Shown here one piece after another: positions 11,971 through 25,747 of a stretch of DNA of 64,000 nt (the stretch's first letter is position 1; every line of letters begins with the position of its first letter). A program made the position numbers and the translations under genes. Under the pieces are notes generated by a model. It did not search any database and was not told the origin of the DNA. It worked only from the letters and a program-made list of their open reading frames with translations. This DNA comes from Lepidurus packardi. Its lineage: Eukaryota > Arthropoda > Branchiopoda > Notostraca > Triopsidae. The DNA lies in NCBI GenBank assembly GCA_023053545.1, contig JAKZAN010000001.1, positions 5,042,565 through 5,106,564 on the forward strand. Reading direction: 5' to 3'.

Positions 11971-14900
11971 CGAACATCTGGTGGAGATTTTCTATTTTTT
12001 CGTTTTCCAAAGACGAGAAATGGAACAAGAAGCCGTATTTTTGTCAGGTAAAATCAAGCTAAATTATTGAAAGCGTTTTGGATGGAACTGTTACAATATT
12101 ACAAATGCGGGGCATTTCAAGTTCGTGTTGTAAGGTGGGCGGTGCCCAACAGGAAAGGGAGAAGAGACACAGAGAGATGGTACAGAGAGAGGGAAAGACA
12201 AGAGATATGGTTTTAAAATGGAGCGAAGGGGCATATCTTCGGTCGATACCTTGAGTTCCGCACCTCATTTGCATACTTGTCCTGGGGGGTTTTGGATTAC
12301 GCCATTTGGTCTTTGTAGACCATCCTTCATAGATGCAGAAGGGTGGGATGAAATTGTCTTTGATGGGTTTTTCCCGAAGTGGTACGGGGTGGCGAGGGAA
12401 TGGGATAAGGTTTTTGATTTTCACCCTAAAGAGCCTTCATTTATTATTATTATTTTTTTCTTTTTTTGTGGGAGGCTCTAAAGTTTTAAAAGACGTCGCA
12501 AAGGTAGTGATTAATCTAGTGTATAAATCTTGGAACCCAAAAGCCGCCATAGTATAGCATAATGAAAGTTTTCAAGCCAGCGTTGCCCCCCGTCTTTAAA
12601 CTTGGCTGCAAGTTGAATTTTACCCCTGTCCTGCTCGACGTCTCTGGGAGCAATGTAACCCCCCCCCCCCCCTCTTCCCCCACCCCCTTAGCAACTTTAT
12701 TGATCCGTACACACGAGCGCTTACGCATATTGTAGAGAGAACGGAGAGAGAGAAGAAGCCCTTTGGACTCGACACAGAGAATGCTTTGTAATATTTAATG
12801 CATGCAAAGTTAGAAGATGCCCCGCTCCCACCCCCTCCTTTTTCCCTTTTATCAGACCTCATATGAATTAGTGAAGAACGTCATTTGGTTATCTTTTCCT
12901 TTGCCTGTCCCTTAGATGCCATCTTTAAAAGTAAATCGAATTGTCTAAACATTTTCTGAACAAGAATTGTCCTTGTTTTCAAGTTTGGAAGCATGTCGTG
13001 AATGGCGCGAAACGCAACCCGAAAACGTTCCACGCTCCACCGCTTGGCGTAGGCCGTGCGTGCGTACTTGAATCCGAGCGTGAGTAAAAGTGTTGTCTCG
13101 GAGTACGAACCTTTGAAGAGTTGAAGATGGGGGAGGGGGTCTAAGAATGCTGTAGTCGCTTGCCTTATGCATACAGCACAACAACGCAAGCGCCACCATG
13201 CATTTAAAGACGTAACTTAACAATACATGCAAATTGAAAATTTTGATGTATAATTAGGGAGTGTTCAAGCTTATGAACCCCATTGCGTCGTTCCATTTTT
13301 TAAATGTATATCTTCTTTTGTTTGTGAAAGAGGGTGGGCAGATTGAAAGGGGTGGTGATAGCCTGCTCAGCCAAAAAAAAAGGGGGTTGGACGAAGCGGC
13401 TGATAGCCCGTTTGCCAAGCAAAACGCGTGTCAAGGACATGACACATGCACGCATACAACACCAGCCATACATCCATACATACGCCAGTCGGAACTTGGC
13501 CACCTCCCATTTTGACCACCCCCATGAGGGTTAGTTCTTCCGCTCTTTCGTTACCTCCCATCGATGTCTTTAGTATTGATCCACGTTTTCGCGCTCCAGC
13601 TCCTTCGCTGTGTTTAGACTGTACTTACATAAGCTGGGTAAGGTTTCCCCCTTTGGCATGTCCAGTGTCGCATCTACTATGGGATGTGAACTTTCGTAAT
13701 AACTTGGGACAATCGGAATATAAAATATACATGGATCCAGTTTACAAGGGCGTCAACTCTTCCCAGTGGCCTCCACTACGCTTTTGCGTACAAACTTGCC
13801 ATAATGAGTCTCTTTACTAATTCAAATATCATTAATTAAGTTTCGCTATTAACCTTTCCGGGTATGGTCTCTTTTTCTTCATCTTTTCCTCGTCTGTTCT
13901 TCCCCCCGTTCGTGCCAAGAACGAAAATCAGAAAGTGGGTGGAGGGGGGTGTAAGTTACGCACCGCGACGCTTTCGACGCCTCGTTTTCAGGCACTTCCG
14001 GCTATAGGAAGGGTCACAGCCTCCGATTTGCTGCCACGTCTACTTGAGCTCAGGCTAAGGGAAACTTGTTGGCTGCCAAGAAAACGAGAAAACTTATGCA
14101 AGTTACTGTTCCCTGTTCCAAAATGGAAGCTCGGATGACAGGAATAGGAATGATGGACCAAAGAGGGGGAAAATCCCTCTCCAGACGAAAGTTTTCTGTG
14201 TGCTTCAGGAAGCTTGAGAAAGGGAGTTATTAGTGTATGGGCCTTAGCTTGAAGGGAGAAAAATGAATTTATCTTTGATTTTTTTAGATATTGATAAATC
14301 AATAGGATACCCCTTTGCATTTATCACTTATTGTCCGACCGTTCTTTTATGACCTTGTATTCATTTTAGTCTCCGCTTCCACTCTTGTTTCATCCCGTGC
14401 TTCCTTTGCGTTCCAATCTTTCTCTGCAAAGTTGTATTGCGCTTCCTTATCCTAGACGCTTTATTTGTCTTTCCCTCTTCGTTTACTCCAATTTTTTTTT
14501 TGCACTACCCCTAAAAACAGTTGTTCCACCCATGTTTATAATCCAAAATGGGCGCTTTGACGTCAGAGCACACACGGGATAAACTCAAACTCGTCGAGCT
14601 TTTTGTCTGGTCTATTTCCCATTTAAAAGTCATTGAAAGAGATGACGTCACAGCGTCGTTGTGACTTCCGTCTCTCTTTCCAAGCTCCCTTGTCCTCGGA
14701 TATTCTTCTCGCCATTCCCCCCTATATTCTGCGGTATCAAGTTTTGGGTTGAGGGAGTCACTTGAAAACGTCGTCGATCGGATAGTCCATGTTGAAAGGT
14801 TCCAGATGTCAAGTCCGTAGCATCGGAAGGCGGTTTCTCGACGTCGTCTCAGCGTCTTAAGCTCCTTTCACCCAAAAGGCATCCGTGTAGAAAAAAACTA

Positions 14901-14994
14901 ACATGGTCTTTGCTTTTCCAGAACGCAACAAGTTGTGGGCGCGTTAGGAAATTGCCTGGAAAACGTAATACAGCCCCTGATTGCAGTGACACAT

Positions 14995-15125
14995 AGAGGG
15001 CACAAGTACAAAAATTACAAGACTGTAACAGTAACTACGGTAGCAACGTAAGCCATGCCAAGCTTCGTACGTGACGTCATAACCTACTGTTTGAAAGACC
15101 GTAAGTTTTGAATGGCTAAATCACC
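14995..15125 (+). repeat. Dispersed bab-locus repeat, copy A
   Basis: About 130 bp sharing the order GTAGCA / GTAAGCCATGCCAAG / GTGACGTCATAA / TTTTGAATGGCTAA with copy B at 17265-17405, and more weakly with copies C and D. No coding potential and no clear inverted termini. Confidence 0.55.
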
Positions 15126-16542
15126 TGTTACCATGGCTACTGCTTTCTTCCGTACGTAAAAAACTAAAGAAAAGCAATCGTGTACTCTGTATACTGTCTG
15201 ACACGTCCGTGACGTCAAAAAGGCTCTTTTTTTTCATTTCTGATTATATAGACATTTTTCTTAAACTACCTAATTAGTACTTCACGCATTGTAAAAAAGC
15301 AAAATGTCGCTTAAAATATTATTTTTTTAGAGATTTTTTTCGCATTTTTTTATTTTTGTTGAAATGGTCCGTTAGAAAGGTCTTATGAGAGTGAACTTGC
15401 CGTGAGCAACGCTCAACTTGGACATACGACTCCCGGTTCAGTCAACTAATTGGGAGGGAAGAAGCCCAACACCACCAGCTAAAAGTTTTGTATAATTTGT
15501 GAAACATTGTTGGAGACTTTGGCGATCCAGAGAGAAATATCTGCATTCCAACAAGTCCTAGTATACCCGGACTCGAGCGTTGTTGTTATTAAAATCTGGA
15601 TAGTATTATCAGTGATCGGGACCCCCAGATCGTTGTACCGGCTGCTTGGCATGTGGAATTTTTTACATTTTTGTTTTAAACGCTGCTCTGCACTGAAAAT
15701 TGCTGCAATAACTATTCGGTTCAAAGGGTACTGAGTACAAATTACGCTCAATTTTTATTTCGACAGTCGTCTCGCAACTAATCATTAAAACTTCTATTAA
15801 ATTCCATTCCATGTTTATCTAGTCGAGTAGAGGGAGACTTTTTTATATTTGTAATGCTGTAAAGCATGTTTTGCTTAAATGAGGAAATTTCGGGGGTCCC
15901 CAACAGGTGCAAAATGTGAAAGAGATGGCTGATTATGGGAATTCGGATTTCGTTTTTCCCTTTCTTTTTCCTTTTTTATCCCATGAGAATGGGAGAAAGA
16001 TGCAGGTCTTCGTATTGTCCGCGACAATACTGGTATGTTAGCTGGTAAAGGCGAAACAGGAAAGAAAGAAAAAGAGCGGGAATGTGAAGAGTCACGTTCA
16101 GAAATGACTTACCAACTTTTTTGTGCTCGCTTGTGAAACACCCCTCCTCCACAAAAGGGGAAAAGACTCGTTTTTGTAGTCTAGCTCGGGACCAGGGTTT
16201 GAATAGACGCCAACGACGCTGATTTGTGGTGTCTTTTTTAGAGGCTTGAGAACTACACAGACATGGCAGGTGCGAAAGAGCACCTGTGACAGCGGTTTTT
16301 AGGTGAGAGAGTGTGACTTTGGGGAAGGAAAGAAATTGAGGGGTTGTGTTGCGAAGGGCAATTTAGACCCTGAAGTCGGGGTCATTAAGGAAGGGGGGAC
16401 AGAGGAAGAAAAAAAAAGAAGGGTGAGATTGATATTGGTTACATACCCAAAAGAGCACTTTTTGAAAAGATTTTTTTAAGGAGGAATTTATTTTTCTTGC
16501 GTTTAAATTTTATGGCGGGACAAGAAATGGCCATGAAGAAAA

Positions 16543-16546
<4 letters not shown>

Positions 16547-16584
<38 letters not shown>
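16547..16584. repeat. Poly-T tract, 38 bp
   Basis: Uninterrupted T run in the non-coding region upstream of the bab BTB exon. No retroposon body is recognised beside it. Confidence 0.9.
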
Positions 16585-16589
<5 letters not shown>

Positions 16590-17264
16590 AAAACATTGCT
16601 GAGCGAAGAATCAATTTCGATTCGGAGTTAGCCACTTTTTTGTAGCGGGAATTGAAATCACCATAATTGAATTGGGGTGGTGGTAGTGGGAAAGAGGTCT
16701 CGAACTTGGCAAGCCATGAAAAACATGTCGTAAAATTTCCGTTAAAATTTATTGGAAAGCAATTCGAGCGCAGATTTCGTTCGCTTTTTAAAGTCACAAA
16801 TAGGGAAAAATTGGCCGTTTTTCGCCATCATTCTCAAGCTATGGGAAAGCAAAAGAAAAAAAGGGAAAAGGAAGAATTGTGGGCAGTCAAAAACGTAGGT
16901 ACCCAATACGTTGGTATTGATTAACAGTCCACCAAGCAATGTCGCCTTATCGGACGAGAAGTCAGAAAATTTGGCCAGAAAATATAATATAGCATGTCAG
17001 CACCGTCGTTCATCTACTTTGTTTTGGGATGGGTACTATTACTGCTTCTAGAGAGAAAATGCAAACCTTGTCCTGTCCTTGCCGTTTCCACACGTTAACG
17101 GCTGTCGTGGCAGTAGCCACCAAGAAACAACTTTATCCTGAATTGTATAAAAAAAAAAGTAGTTTCTAGTGTTAAACGTCTTTCCGTCACGCGCACAGTA
17201 GTACTTAAGCTATTAAACAAAGAAAAATAGGTTCAGAAGCTCTTCAAACGCCTCTAACGTGTAA

Positions 17265-17405
17265 ATTTTCAGTGCCCGGAACTTTTGTTTACTGTTTTTA
17301 AGCGTGAGTTGAAGAGTAACCATGGTAGCAGCATAAGCCACGCCAAGTTCGTCTGTGACGTCATAATCAGCTTTTCGAAGGACTATAAAACTTGAATGGC
17401 TAAGC
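17265..17405 (+). repeat. Dispersed bab-locus repeat, copy B
   Basis: Best-preserved copy: TTTGTTTACTGTTTTTAAG, then GTAACCATGGTAGCAG, CATAAGCCACGCCAAG, CTGTGACGTCATAATC and AACTTGAATGGCTAAG. TGACGTCA lies at 17356-17363 and CCACGCC at 17338-17344. Confidence 0.55.
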
Positions 17406-18267
17406 ACCAAACAACAACAACTTAGTTTATCGTTTTTAAAATACTAGACTACAAGCCGTCACCAGTTTCGTAACGTGATATGGGTGGCCATAAAAGAATG
17501 CAAAAGGAATGTCTGCAAAAATCATGCGGAGAACCCTTTAGGTCATCGGCAACCACTTCAGTAGGTTGTGGGTTGAGAAAATTGGTGAGAGAAACAAAAA
17601 AGAAGCCCCTGGGAGCTCTCGGGCTGTTCGTCTGGAGCTCCGGGGACGTCCGCGACGGTGCTGGTGTTGGTAAGATCCCTCTAGGCCAAAAAGTTAGGGA
17701 CCAGGAGGTCAGCAGGTTGACCACTACGACGGCGACGAAGGAAGAAGGTACCGCCTCCTTTCTCTTAAGTCCGTTCCTACGGCCCGCAAAAGAGAGCCCA
17801 GATTCCATTGTAACTTTTACCTGTTGGCTGCTGGGGGCACCATAGTGCCCAAATCTTTCAACCAAGGCTCAGACGCCTGCTACCATACTTTATACCCAAG
17901 TTGTTGTTGGAGCTGAGCAGACGTGTTATCGAAACCTTGGAACCGGTTGGGTCGTCGTGCGTTATATTTACCCATCCTTTCTGTGGGGTTAGGGAGTGTT
18001 AAGAGGTTTAAAATTGACTTGTGAGTTATGCATTGTTTGTTGATTGCATTTGGATTTGGGAGAAATCTGCCAAAAAATGATCCTTAATGACTGCAACTAA
18101 ATCAGTTTCTTTTGAAATTTTCTTTTCGAACAGGTGTGGCAAACCGGGCGGGCGAATGAATGGTGGGGAGAGACGTAATAAAGATTGAGAAACGTATCAC
18201 AGAGGAGAGGACGGCAAGAAAAGCGAGACTTGACAAGGATTCTGGTGGGGTTGGGGCACGTGAAGCC

Positions 18268-21200
18268 ATGGCGTCGTCCACGTCGCCCCATTTATGCCTA
18301 CGTTGGAACAATTACCAGTCAAATTTGACGAATGTGTTCGATCAACTGTTGCAGAACGAAACGTTCGTAGATGTGACCCTCGCGGCGGATGGCCACGCCA
18401 TCAAGGCTCACAAAATGGTTCTATCGGCGTGTTCGCCCTACTTCCAAGCCTTGTTCTTCGATAATCCGTGTCAGCATCCCATTGTTATCCTCAAAGACAC
18501 GCGATGGTCCGAGCTGAAGGCTGTCGTGGAGTACATGTACCGCGGCGAGATTTCCGTGGCGCAAGAGGAGCTCAATTCCTTGCTCCGGGTGGCGGAAACC
18601 CTCAAGATCAGGGGCCTCTCGGAGCTCAACGGCGACCGGGAGCGCGATCGGGACAAGACCGCCGATGAATCCACCTCGACGGCGGGTACGCCGCCCAATT
18701 TGGACCGGAGTGACCGGGAACGCGAGCGATCAGCCTCGAACCCACTGCATTCGGCAGTCAACAACGGCGGAAACAGTGGTAGTAGTAGCGCCAGCGGCGG
18801 CAACGGTGGAATCAGCAGTGTACTCAACGGCAGGAAAGCCGACAGTCCCAGTAGTTCCTGGCCGCTGAGTACCAGCACACCTTGGTCCCATGCCCATCAT
18901 GGTACTATGGGTCTTGAAGACACGCCTACCCCGTCTGCCTCCCCAGCGCCGAGACACAAACGACGACGTTACTCACTCGGAGAAGGTTCAACGCCGGGTC
19001 CTGCGTCACCCGATGGATCCAATCCGCCCACGACTACGCTGCATGCCAATAGTTCCGGTGCGGAAGACGGCAGCTTAGACGGTCCGTTACCACTCATCGG
19101 TCACGCCCACCCGAGCCCCGCCGGATCGTCGGTACCCACGCAAGGATTCCCGGCTTCTTTAGGCCCGGTTGGCGGCCCGCCAAGCGTTCCTCACGTTTCC
19201 GAAGAACTGGATATCAAACCGGGCATTGCGGAATTGATCCGAGAAGAGGAAAGGGTAAGTTACAATGAGAATTTTTTGTGATTTTTGTAAAGCACCCTCC
19301 TCCGGCATCGGAAGAACTTGGTTTGGTATTGGGAAAAAGTTCGGTTTGGGGGCAAAGTTGGTGAAGTGGGTTCGACAGTGAATAATGGTAGAAATGTTTT
19401 CCCCAAGGTCCGAAACGAGATGGGTTTATTAGAGGGCCTGTTTCAGTAATGGGTAATACCAAAGGGGGGCACAAAGAGAATTTTGGGGAAGAGATCTAAG
19501 GCAATAAGAGGAGGTCAGGGTGGCTCATTCCACTGTATCAAGCTCCCTCTGCGTACTTTATATCACTCCCCTTCATTTCGTTTTCTTCTTCGGGCCTCTA
19601 CCAGCAAGAACCAAGCCTTCTTTAAGACGGTCAAAAAGCCAAAAGAACCCAACCCACGAAAAGCTGTCAGAAGGTGAACGGCGGCACCCGAGGGCGTCGC
19701 ATACCAGCGTCGTCGGTTTACCTTTACCTTCTCTTCCATTCCCAAAACCAACCCTAAGCTTAGCTCACGGTAATAGTTGGCCTTCTTCTTCTTCTTCTTG
19801 TACCTTCCTTTTTGGCTCTCTCTCGCTCTGCTCCATTCTCTCGAAGAGATGACCAACGCACCTGAAAGTAGGTTTCTGGCCTTGGGTTGGCTTCGAACCG
19901 GTTGCCTGCTTTGTTTTATTTTTTCAGTTCATTTCCCTGCTTTATGTATTGCATTTTTGCTGGTCATATTACTGCCGAGCATGACCTAAATAAGATCACA
20001 TTTCTGCGGGGAACGGTATAAAAAAATCATTGTTGCATCGTATGTAGTCGAGGATGACGGTTGGAATAAGCTATACAGGGCGATAAGCTATGCGAGGCAA
20101 GTTTGTTTAGTACTTTCTGGATCGTGTGTTGTTTTTTGCCGGTTTCGGTGTGCTATGCAACCTGTTGCTTCGTTTAGTAGTGATAGTTTTATGGCAGAAA
20201 CCGTCCACGTGTGAGAAAGATAGAAAAGGTAGAATGCACAAAGGTCGTTGGTATGCTAAGCGTCCCTTTTGCTCGCATGCACACACAGGTGTGCAGGTTG
20301 TTGCTTGTATGTTTGCTTGGCAGCGATGCCCATCTCGACCTGACCGGCGGCGCACCTTCGTCAGGTAGTACACAATAGACACACATGCACAAACCCCCTG
20401 AAAATTGTGTGTGACGCAGCAAAACCAGTACAAAAGGAAAGATTCGGACAAAAGAGAGGGGACTGAGATAGGTCAGCTCAGGTTGGAGTCTAATTATACA
20501 GTCACATCATAGGAAAGCGAATTGTGGTGATGTAAGGATAGACAAGTAAGAGCATTTCCGTGATTAGCTCAACTTTTCTTAACATTAGCCAGGGCTGATT
20601 ATCAAGGTAGATTAAACATGCAAGCGTCCGTGGTGTAATCGTAACCCTTAACCAAGTGTATTCGATTTAAATGGGGGCTTAAACGAGTATAATTAAGTTA
20701 CTAACTGAACATTAAAGGGGCATTCCGCTTCCCGTATACACCTAGATGCGTGTTCAGGAGTTTTAAAGCTCGTCGTGGGCAATTATATAGATTTTTCTTA
20801 TATAGTGACAAAAGTATATTTCTGTATGCTTTTAAAGTACACTACACACCAAAAAACACCAACTTTGTCTTCAAAATGAAGCAAAACAGAATTATTTCTA
20901 GTAAGATTTTCCTTTCCATCATCCTCGAAGTAGTAACTAAGCAACTAAAGAAAGAAATGTGCAAAAGATTTAGGATTAACTAAAGATTCCTGATGTTGCG
21001 GACGTGCCCATGACCATGGTGCCCGAGAGCTTTGTTTGCTGTTTCTGACGCATGGAAGTGAACAGTATCCATACTAACCGCGGCATAAGCCACGCCATGT
21101 TTCATGCCTGACGTCGTGATAGAAAACTTGCATACCAATAACTCCTGCGATTCAAAACAGTTTCTCTGTTCTTATCTTAGTGTAGACTGCACGCTTTACG

Positions 21201-24200
21201 AAATTCACAACATGAGATTTCGATGGTTATTGCCCTTTATAAATGCGTTAGTTCCGTCAAAGATTGTGGTGAGATACATTATTTGCAATGTACATTGCAA
21301 ATTATACAAGAAACGAAGAATTTACCTATTCATTCTTGTCATAAATATCTTAACTCTTAAAAGTTTTCCCCATTTCGTATAGAAATTTTGCAGAAATCTC
21401 AAAAGATTGGATGCTAGTGGAATCTTTCGGAGTAATGAAATGAAGTTCGTGTTTAAGGGGATATTTCCCGGAGTCTAGTAACAGTATATAAAGTTTGACT
21501 GCTCGAGTAAGTCATGTGAGAAAAATAACGGCCTATAAGTTAAGATAACTGATTTGCATAGGAGCGTAAGAGAACACACAAAGGTCTTGGGGGGGGGGGG
21601 AGGGGGCGGTGGGAAAAGACCAACAGTGTCAGATGTGTTTGGGGGGCAAGTGTGTTGGGCCGGACTATGCTAAAGCAACGGTAAGACTGTACGACCATAA
21701 CAGTTGACCTGTGTGTCTTATCTCTGCTTTTACGCTTCGTGTTTTTCATCGCTGTTCCGTCTTACCTGGTATTTCTCTTGGATATAACTTGGCTTTTACC
21801 TGCCCCTTGCTTGTCCCCCATAAAATCTGGCGTGGCTCCTGGCTCATCGTTATGGGGGAGGGGGGGTGGGGGTCGACGGTTCAGGTCCTTTGGGCTTATG
21901 GCTTATGGTAGTTGGGCGCCGTTGCAACACACCAAAGCAGCGGACTGGACTGACCGACCGACCGACGTCTTCTCTCGGTGTTGGCTTTTCCAAGGAATGG
22001 GTCTGGTGTTGTTAGAAAGGGAGTTTTTATCAGCGAGGTCATTTAGAAGGAGATTGCGGGCTTTGGAGCTGGGGAAGGGGGGGGGGGGGGAGAAACTGGA
22101 CATGGACATGGCATCGTAGGAACGCAGGCAGGGGCGGAAGGTTTATGACAAGAAGTTTCCTGGCTGGCATGGGACGAAAAAGAAGGGAAAAACCTTAGGA
22201 CACGGACCCCGAAACTCGAGAGGCCAACTCATTTGCATAGATGCTGACATCCCAGGGTGCGGCGTCTTTCGTAAGTTGTAGCCTGGAGACGTCTGTTTTA
22301 CAAAGGAGGTAGTTTGGAGGCTTTTGGGTATGAAAAAAAGAACGGAAGAAGGAAAGAAAGAAGCGGCATTGGGAATTGAAAAGGGAATTTCGAACGTTTT
22401 CTAGCATTGACCTCTGGCAAACTTCGCCGTCGTAGGGCGGGAAAAGGTCGAAAGGGCAATGTCTTTTGGATGGGCCAAAGGGGGGAGGGTGTGCGAAAAA
22501 TGTCGTTGGACGTCAATTTCCTAGGGGACCTCGAAAGGAGAGAAAGACCTCACCAAAACGACGCAGAAAAGGTCCCAAGATTGGGGGGAAGGGGAATTGG
22601 TTGAGTGAAGGTCATTTTTATGACCCAGGGTAAAGTGCATACTCTATACACCCTTCATTGCACCCTCATCTTATATTTTTTAAGCTCTGTAGCCAGGGTA
22701 AAAGAAAGAGAGGGTGATATGTCCAGTTTTGGCCCTCCCTTTTTCCCTCCTATTTTAAACGTTAAGGTAGTTGTGGGGGCAAAATGGGGTAAAGGAAAGG
22801 ACATGGACAGTGTAAAGGAATTTTAAATAACGGAGAGAGAAGTTTGGGAATTTAAGAATAAAAAAAGAACCGAGAGGGAGAGAATTGGACAAAGAAACTT
22901 TGCGGAAGGGAGGAGAGAAAGAAAGAACTTTTTTTTTAAAGTTTTTCTGCGTTTTCTGTGAATACGCTTTTTGCTTGGTCAGGCGGGGATAAATTAGGTT
23001 GCCCTTTTTCATTTTTCTCCCTTTTTTAACTTGTTGCTTAGCATATTGGGAAGCGGGGTGCAGGAATTTTAGGAGTTGAGGAGGAAGGAAGCTATTTTCC
23101 AGGTTAGGAAAGTTGGATTGGTGGTAATTGGGGTCCATTTGCCAAATATAAAAGAAAGTGTATAATCCCGGCATGGAATGCGGTGCCATGGACACGTAGA
23201 CGTCGGTCTTTTGTTACGATTTGTGAAGAGGCACCTAAGGTTTCATTTGTGGCCACGATATATGTATAGAAGTATACAGGGTACAAGTTTTGAGGGTGAA
23301 TTAGGGAGGGGAGTGCAAATATGGAGGGCTATTGTTGCATTGTAAGTTTGTGATACACATAACAAACGTGAAAACGAGACTACCGGACAGGGAAGGACGG
23401 CACACGCAGTTTAAGAACAGGTAGAATGAATGGAAGCAGTGAACCAAACCAGAATGAGAGCTATTTAGTATAGTACTGTACAGCTTCGCTTCCATAACCA
23501 ACTGGCTAAGATTTTTGGGTAGAAATAGATGTTTTAAATATTATTTCCCAACGTAAACATGCAATGTACCGTGGGGTAGAAAGAACAGATGCGAACTGGA
23601 TTCGACATGGGATTGGGATTCTTATTTTCCCATAAAAAGTAAAGAAAAAGTGTGTGAAATGGAGCCGAGCTTAAGTGCCAGAACTGGACTTCGGAATTTA
23701 AAACACTTTTTTTTTACTATTGTGAGATTTATAAGCAATGTTTCGTTTATACTTTTAAACATTCTCCACAGGATTAAACTTTTATACACAGGAATGCGTG
23801 TATTTTTATTGGGGCAATGATTGGAAGTAGTTTCTCATGTTCCGTTTTTTTCTCTTCGTTTCGTTTAATTAGGCTCGCATGTTGGAAGGTACTCATTCTT
23901 GGCTGGCAGCATCACCGTCCGTATTATCAGGTAAGCATTTTCAATTCTTCTTACCGTGTTCTGTCCATACTTGCTGACATGTCGGCCTGTTAGTTCTTGC
24001 CACCACTTGAACTTTTTTTTTTGACGAATCTCAAGTCTAATCCGTGTCTGTGAATCTTTTTCCAAGTCGCTTAGAAAACCCAGCATTAAAGAAACTAAAT
24101 AAAAAACAACAACTGCCTTCCTTACCGTACACGCATGGTTCGCTAACACCCATTTCCGTTGGGGTTTAATTCAGAATCCGTTTTGTCTGCCTTTGGGACC

Positions 24201-25692
24201 TCTTCTTTGTTAGTATTATTATTGTTATACGTATATTAAAGAAAATATTCAAATTAAAGATCCAAGAATGTCTTGGGCCAGAATCGTCAGTTATCATTCG
24301 CTTGACATCATACCTCATCCTTTTGAACTAGGGCGCTAACCCATTATTGGGCTTTAATTTGTTGCTTTCATTAACTTTTTCCTTATTTAAACTGATTTTT
24401 AATTGATTTTTAACAGATTTGTAACTTACTTTAAACTGATTTTGTAACTGATTTTAAACTGATTTTTAAATTATTATTAAAATGAGTAAAGTTAATTGGG
24501 GAAATGATGGGAAAAAGAGTGATTCCTATAACGGATAAAACAAGAAATCCACATTTAGAAACTGTTTTTTTCCTTAATTTTTGTTTTTGAGTTTGCCAAA
24601 TATTTTCATTTCGTTTTGTTCCCATCTTTTTTCATTTATCCACCTTACCCCTGACCTTACCTTGGCTCACGCAACAACAAAATCAACAACAACAATGATG
24701 GAAAAAAAAGATCCTCTGGTTCAGTGGAAATCCAAGGCCCCTTCCTGGAGCAAGGAGCAGTTGCAAGAAGCCATTCAAGCCATTGTCACTCAGCGTATGC
24801 GATTTACCCAAGCCTCGGCCCATTACGGAATTCCCAAAGGCACGCTGTACGACAACATTCTGGGCAAATCGAAGCGTATGTTGGTGCTGGATGACGTAGG
24901 CCTGGATCCCGCCGACGAAGAGGCCGTATTGGATTTCTGCTGCGAAACCTCTGTCATGCCATATAATCGCCGGACCAACAAATCCCTGGAATCCGTGGTG
25001 GCCTATGTGGAGAAATTGAAGCAAGACAAAGATCCCCAGTTTCGGTTCTCAGGCTTAGTGGGATTCCGTTGGTGGTGGGCCTTTTGCAAGAAGCACAACA
25101 TCGTCTCCCTCTACTATTCCAAGAACCGCAATAGCAGCAACAATAACGGCACCCATCACCAGAATCATAACAACAACAATAACAACCACCATAATAATAA
25201 TAATAATACGAGCACGAGTAACAAAAATAACCATCATAATAACAACAAACAGAGCAGTTCCGCTCTGAGTGCTACCAGCCACGCGACCCATCTTTTACTC
25301 CATCCTGAATTGCTCAAGAATGAAGCCGCTTTGGCTTTATACAACAATAATGTCCTGCTGCCGGACGTCGACAAGCCACAGAGTTTGTCCAGCAGACACG
25401 CTGGAGATGACAAACCCCAGAACTTATCGTTATACGCCAACCTGATGTTGCCGTCACAAAATGGCCCCCATCGTCCCCTACCAGGACATGGACACAGTAT
25501 CGGCCGACGACCGCTGCATCCATCCAGGGCCCGGCAACGCAAGCATTCAGTTGAAGCACCCGATGAAGATTCCGACTTGGAGCCCGAAAACTTGTCCTTG
25601 CACAAAAATTAGTTTTTGGCCAGAAAAGAAAATTTCGTTTAGGACAGAAATGGATTATTGGGACAGAGAATGAACTGAACAGCTTTTCTTCT

Positions 25693-25747
<55 letters not shown>

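Larger units (their letters stand above)
5640..18133. other. 12.5 kb without convincing genes, upstream of the bab BTB exon
   Basis: I find no conserved protein in this stretch. Most open frames are antisense to purine-rich or low-complexity DNA. It contains long T tracts (7854-7895, 16547-16584), a C-rich tract (about 12660-12672), GAGAG-rich patches (11461-11500, 12156-12206, 12733-12757), an inverted-repeat element at 8917-9616, permuted repeats near 10.6 and 11.8 kb, and several TGACGTCA palindromes between 14.5 and 17.4 kb. By position it is likely 5' intron or cis-regulatory DNA of bab. Non-coding first exons may be here but cannot be located by eye. Confidence 0.6.

Noticed and set aside
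18160..18267. Upstream in-frame ATG of the bab BTB exon as the main start
   Set aside because: The extra 36 residues are basic and not family-like, and the downstream ATG (18268) has a much better context. Kept only as an alternative.
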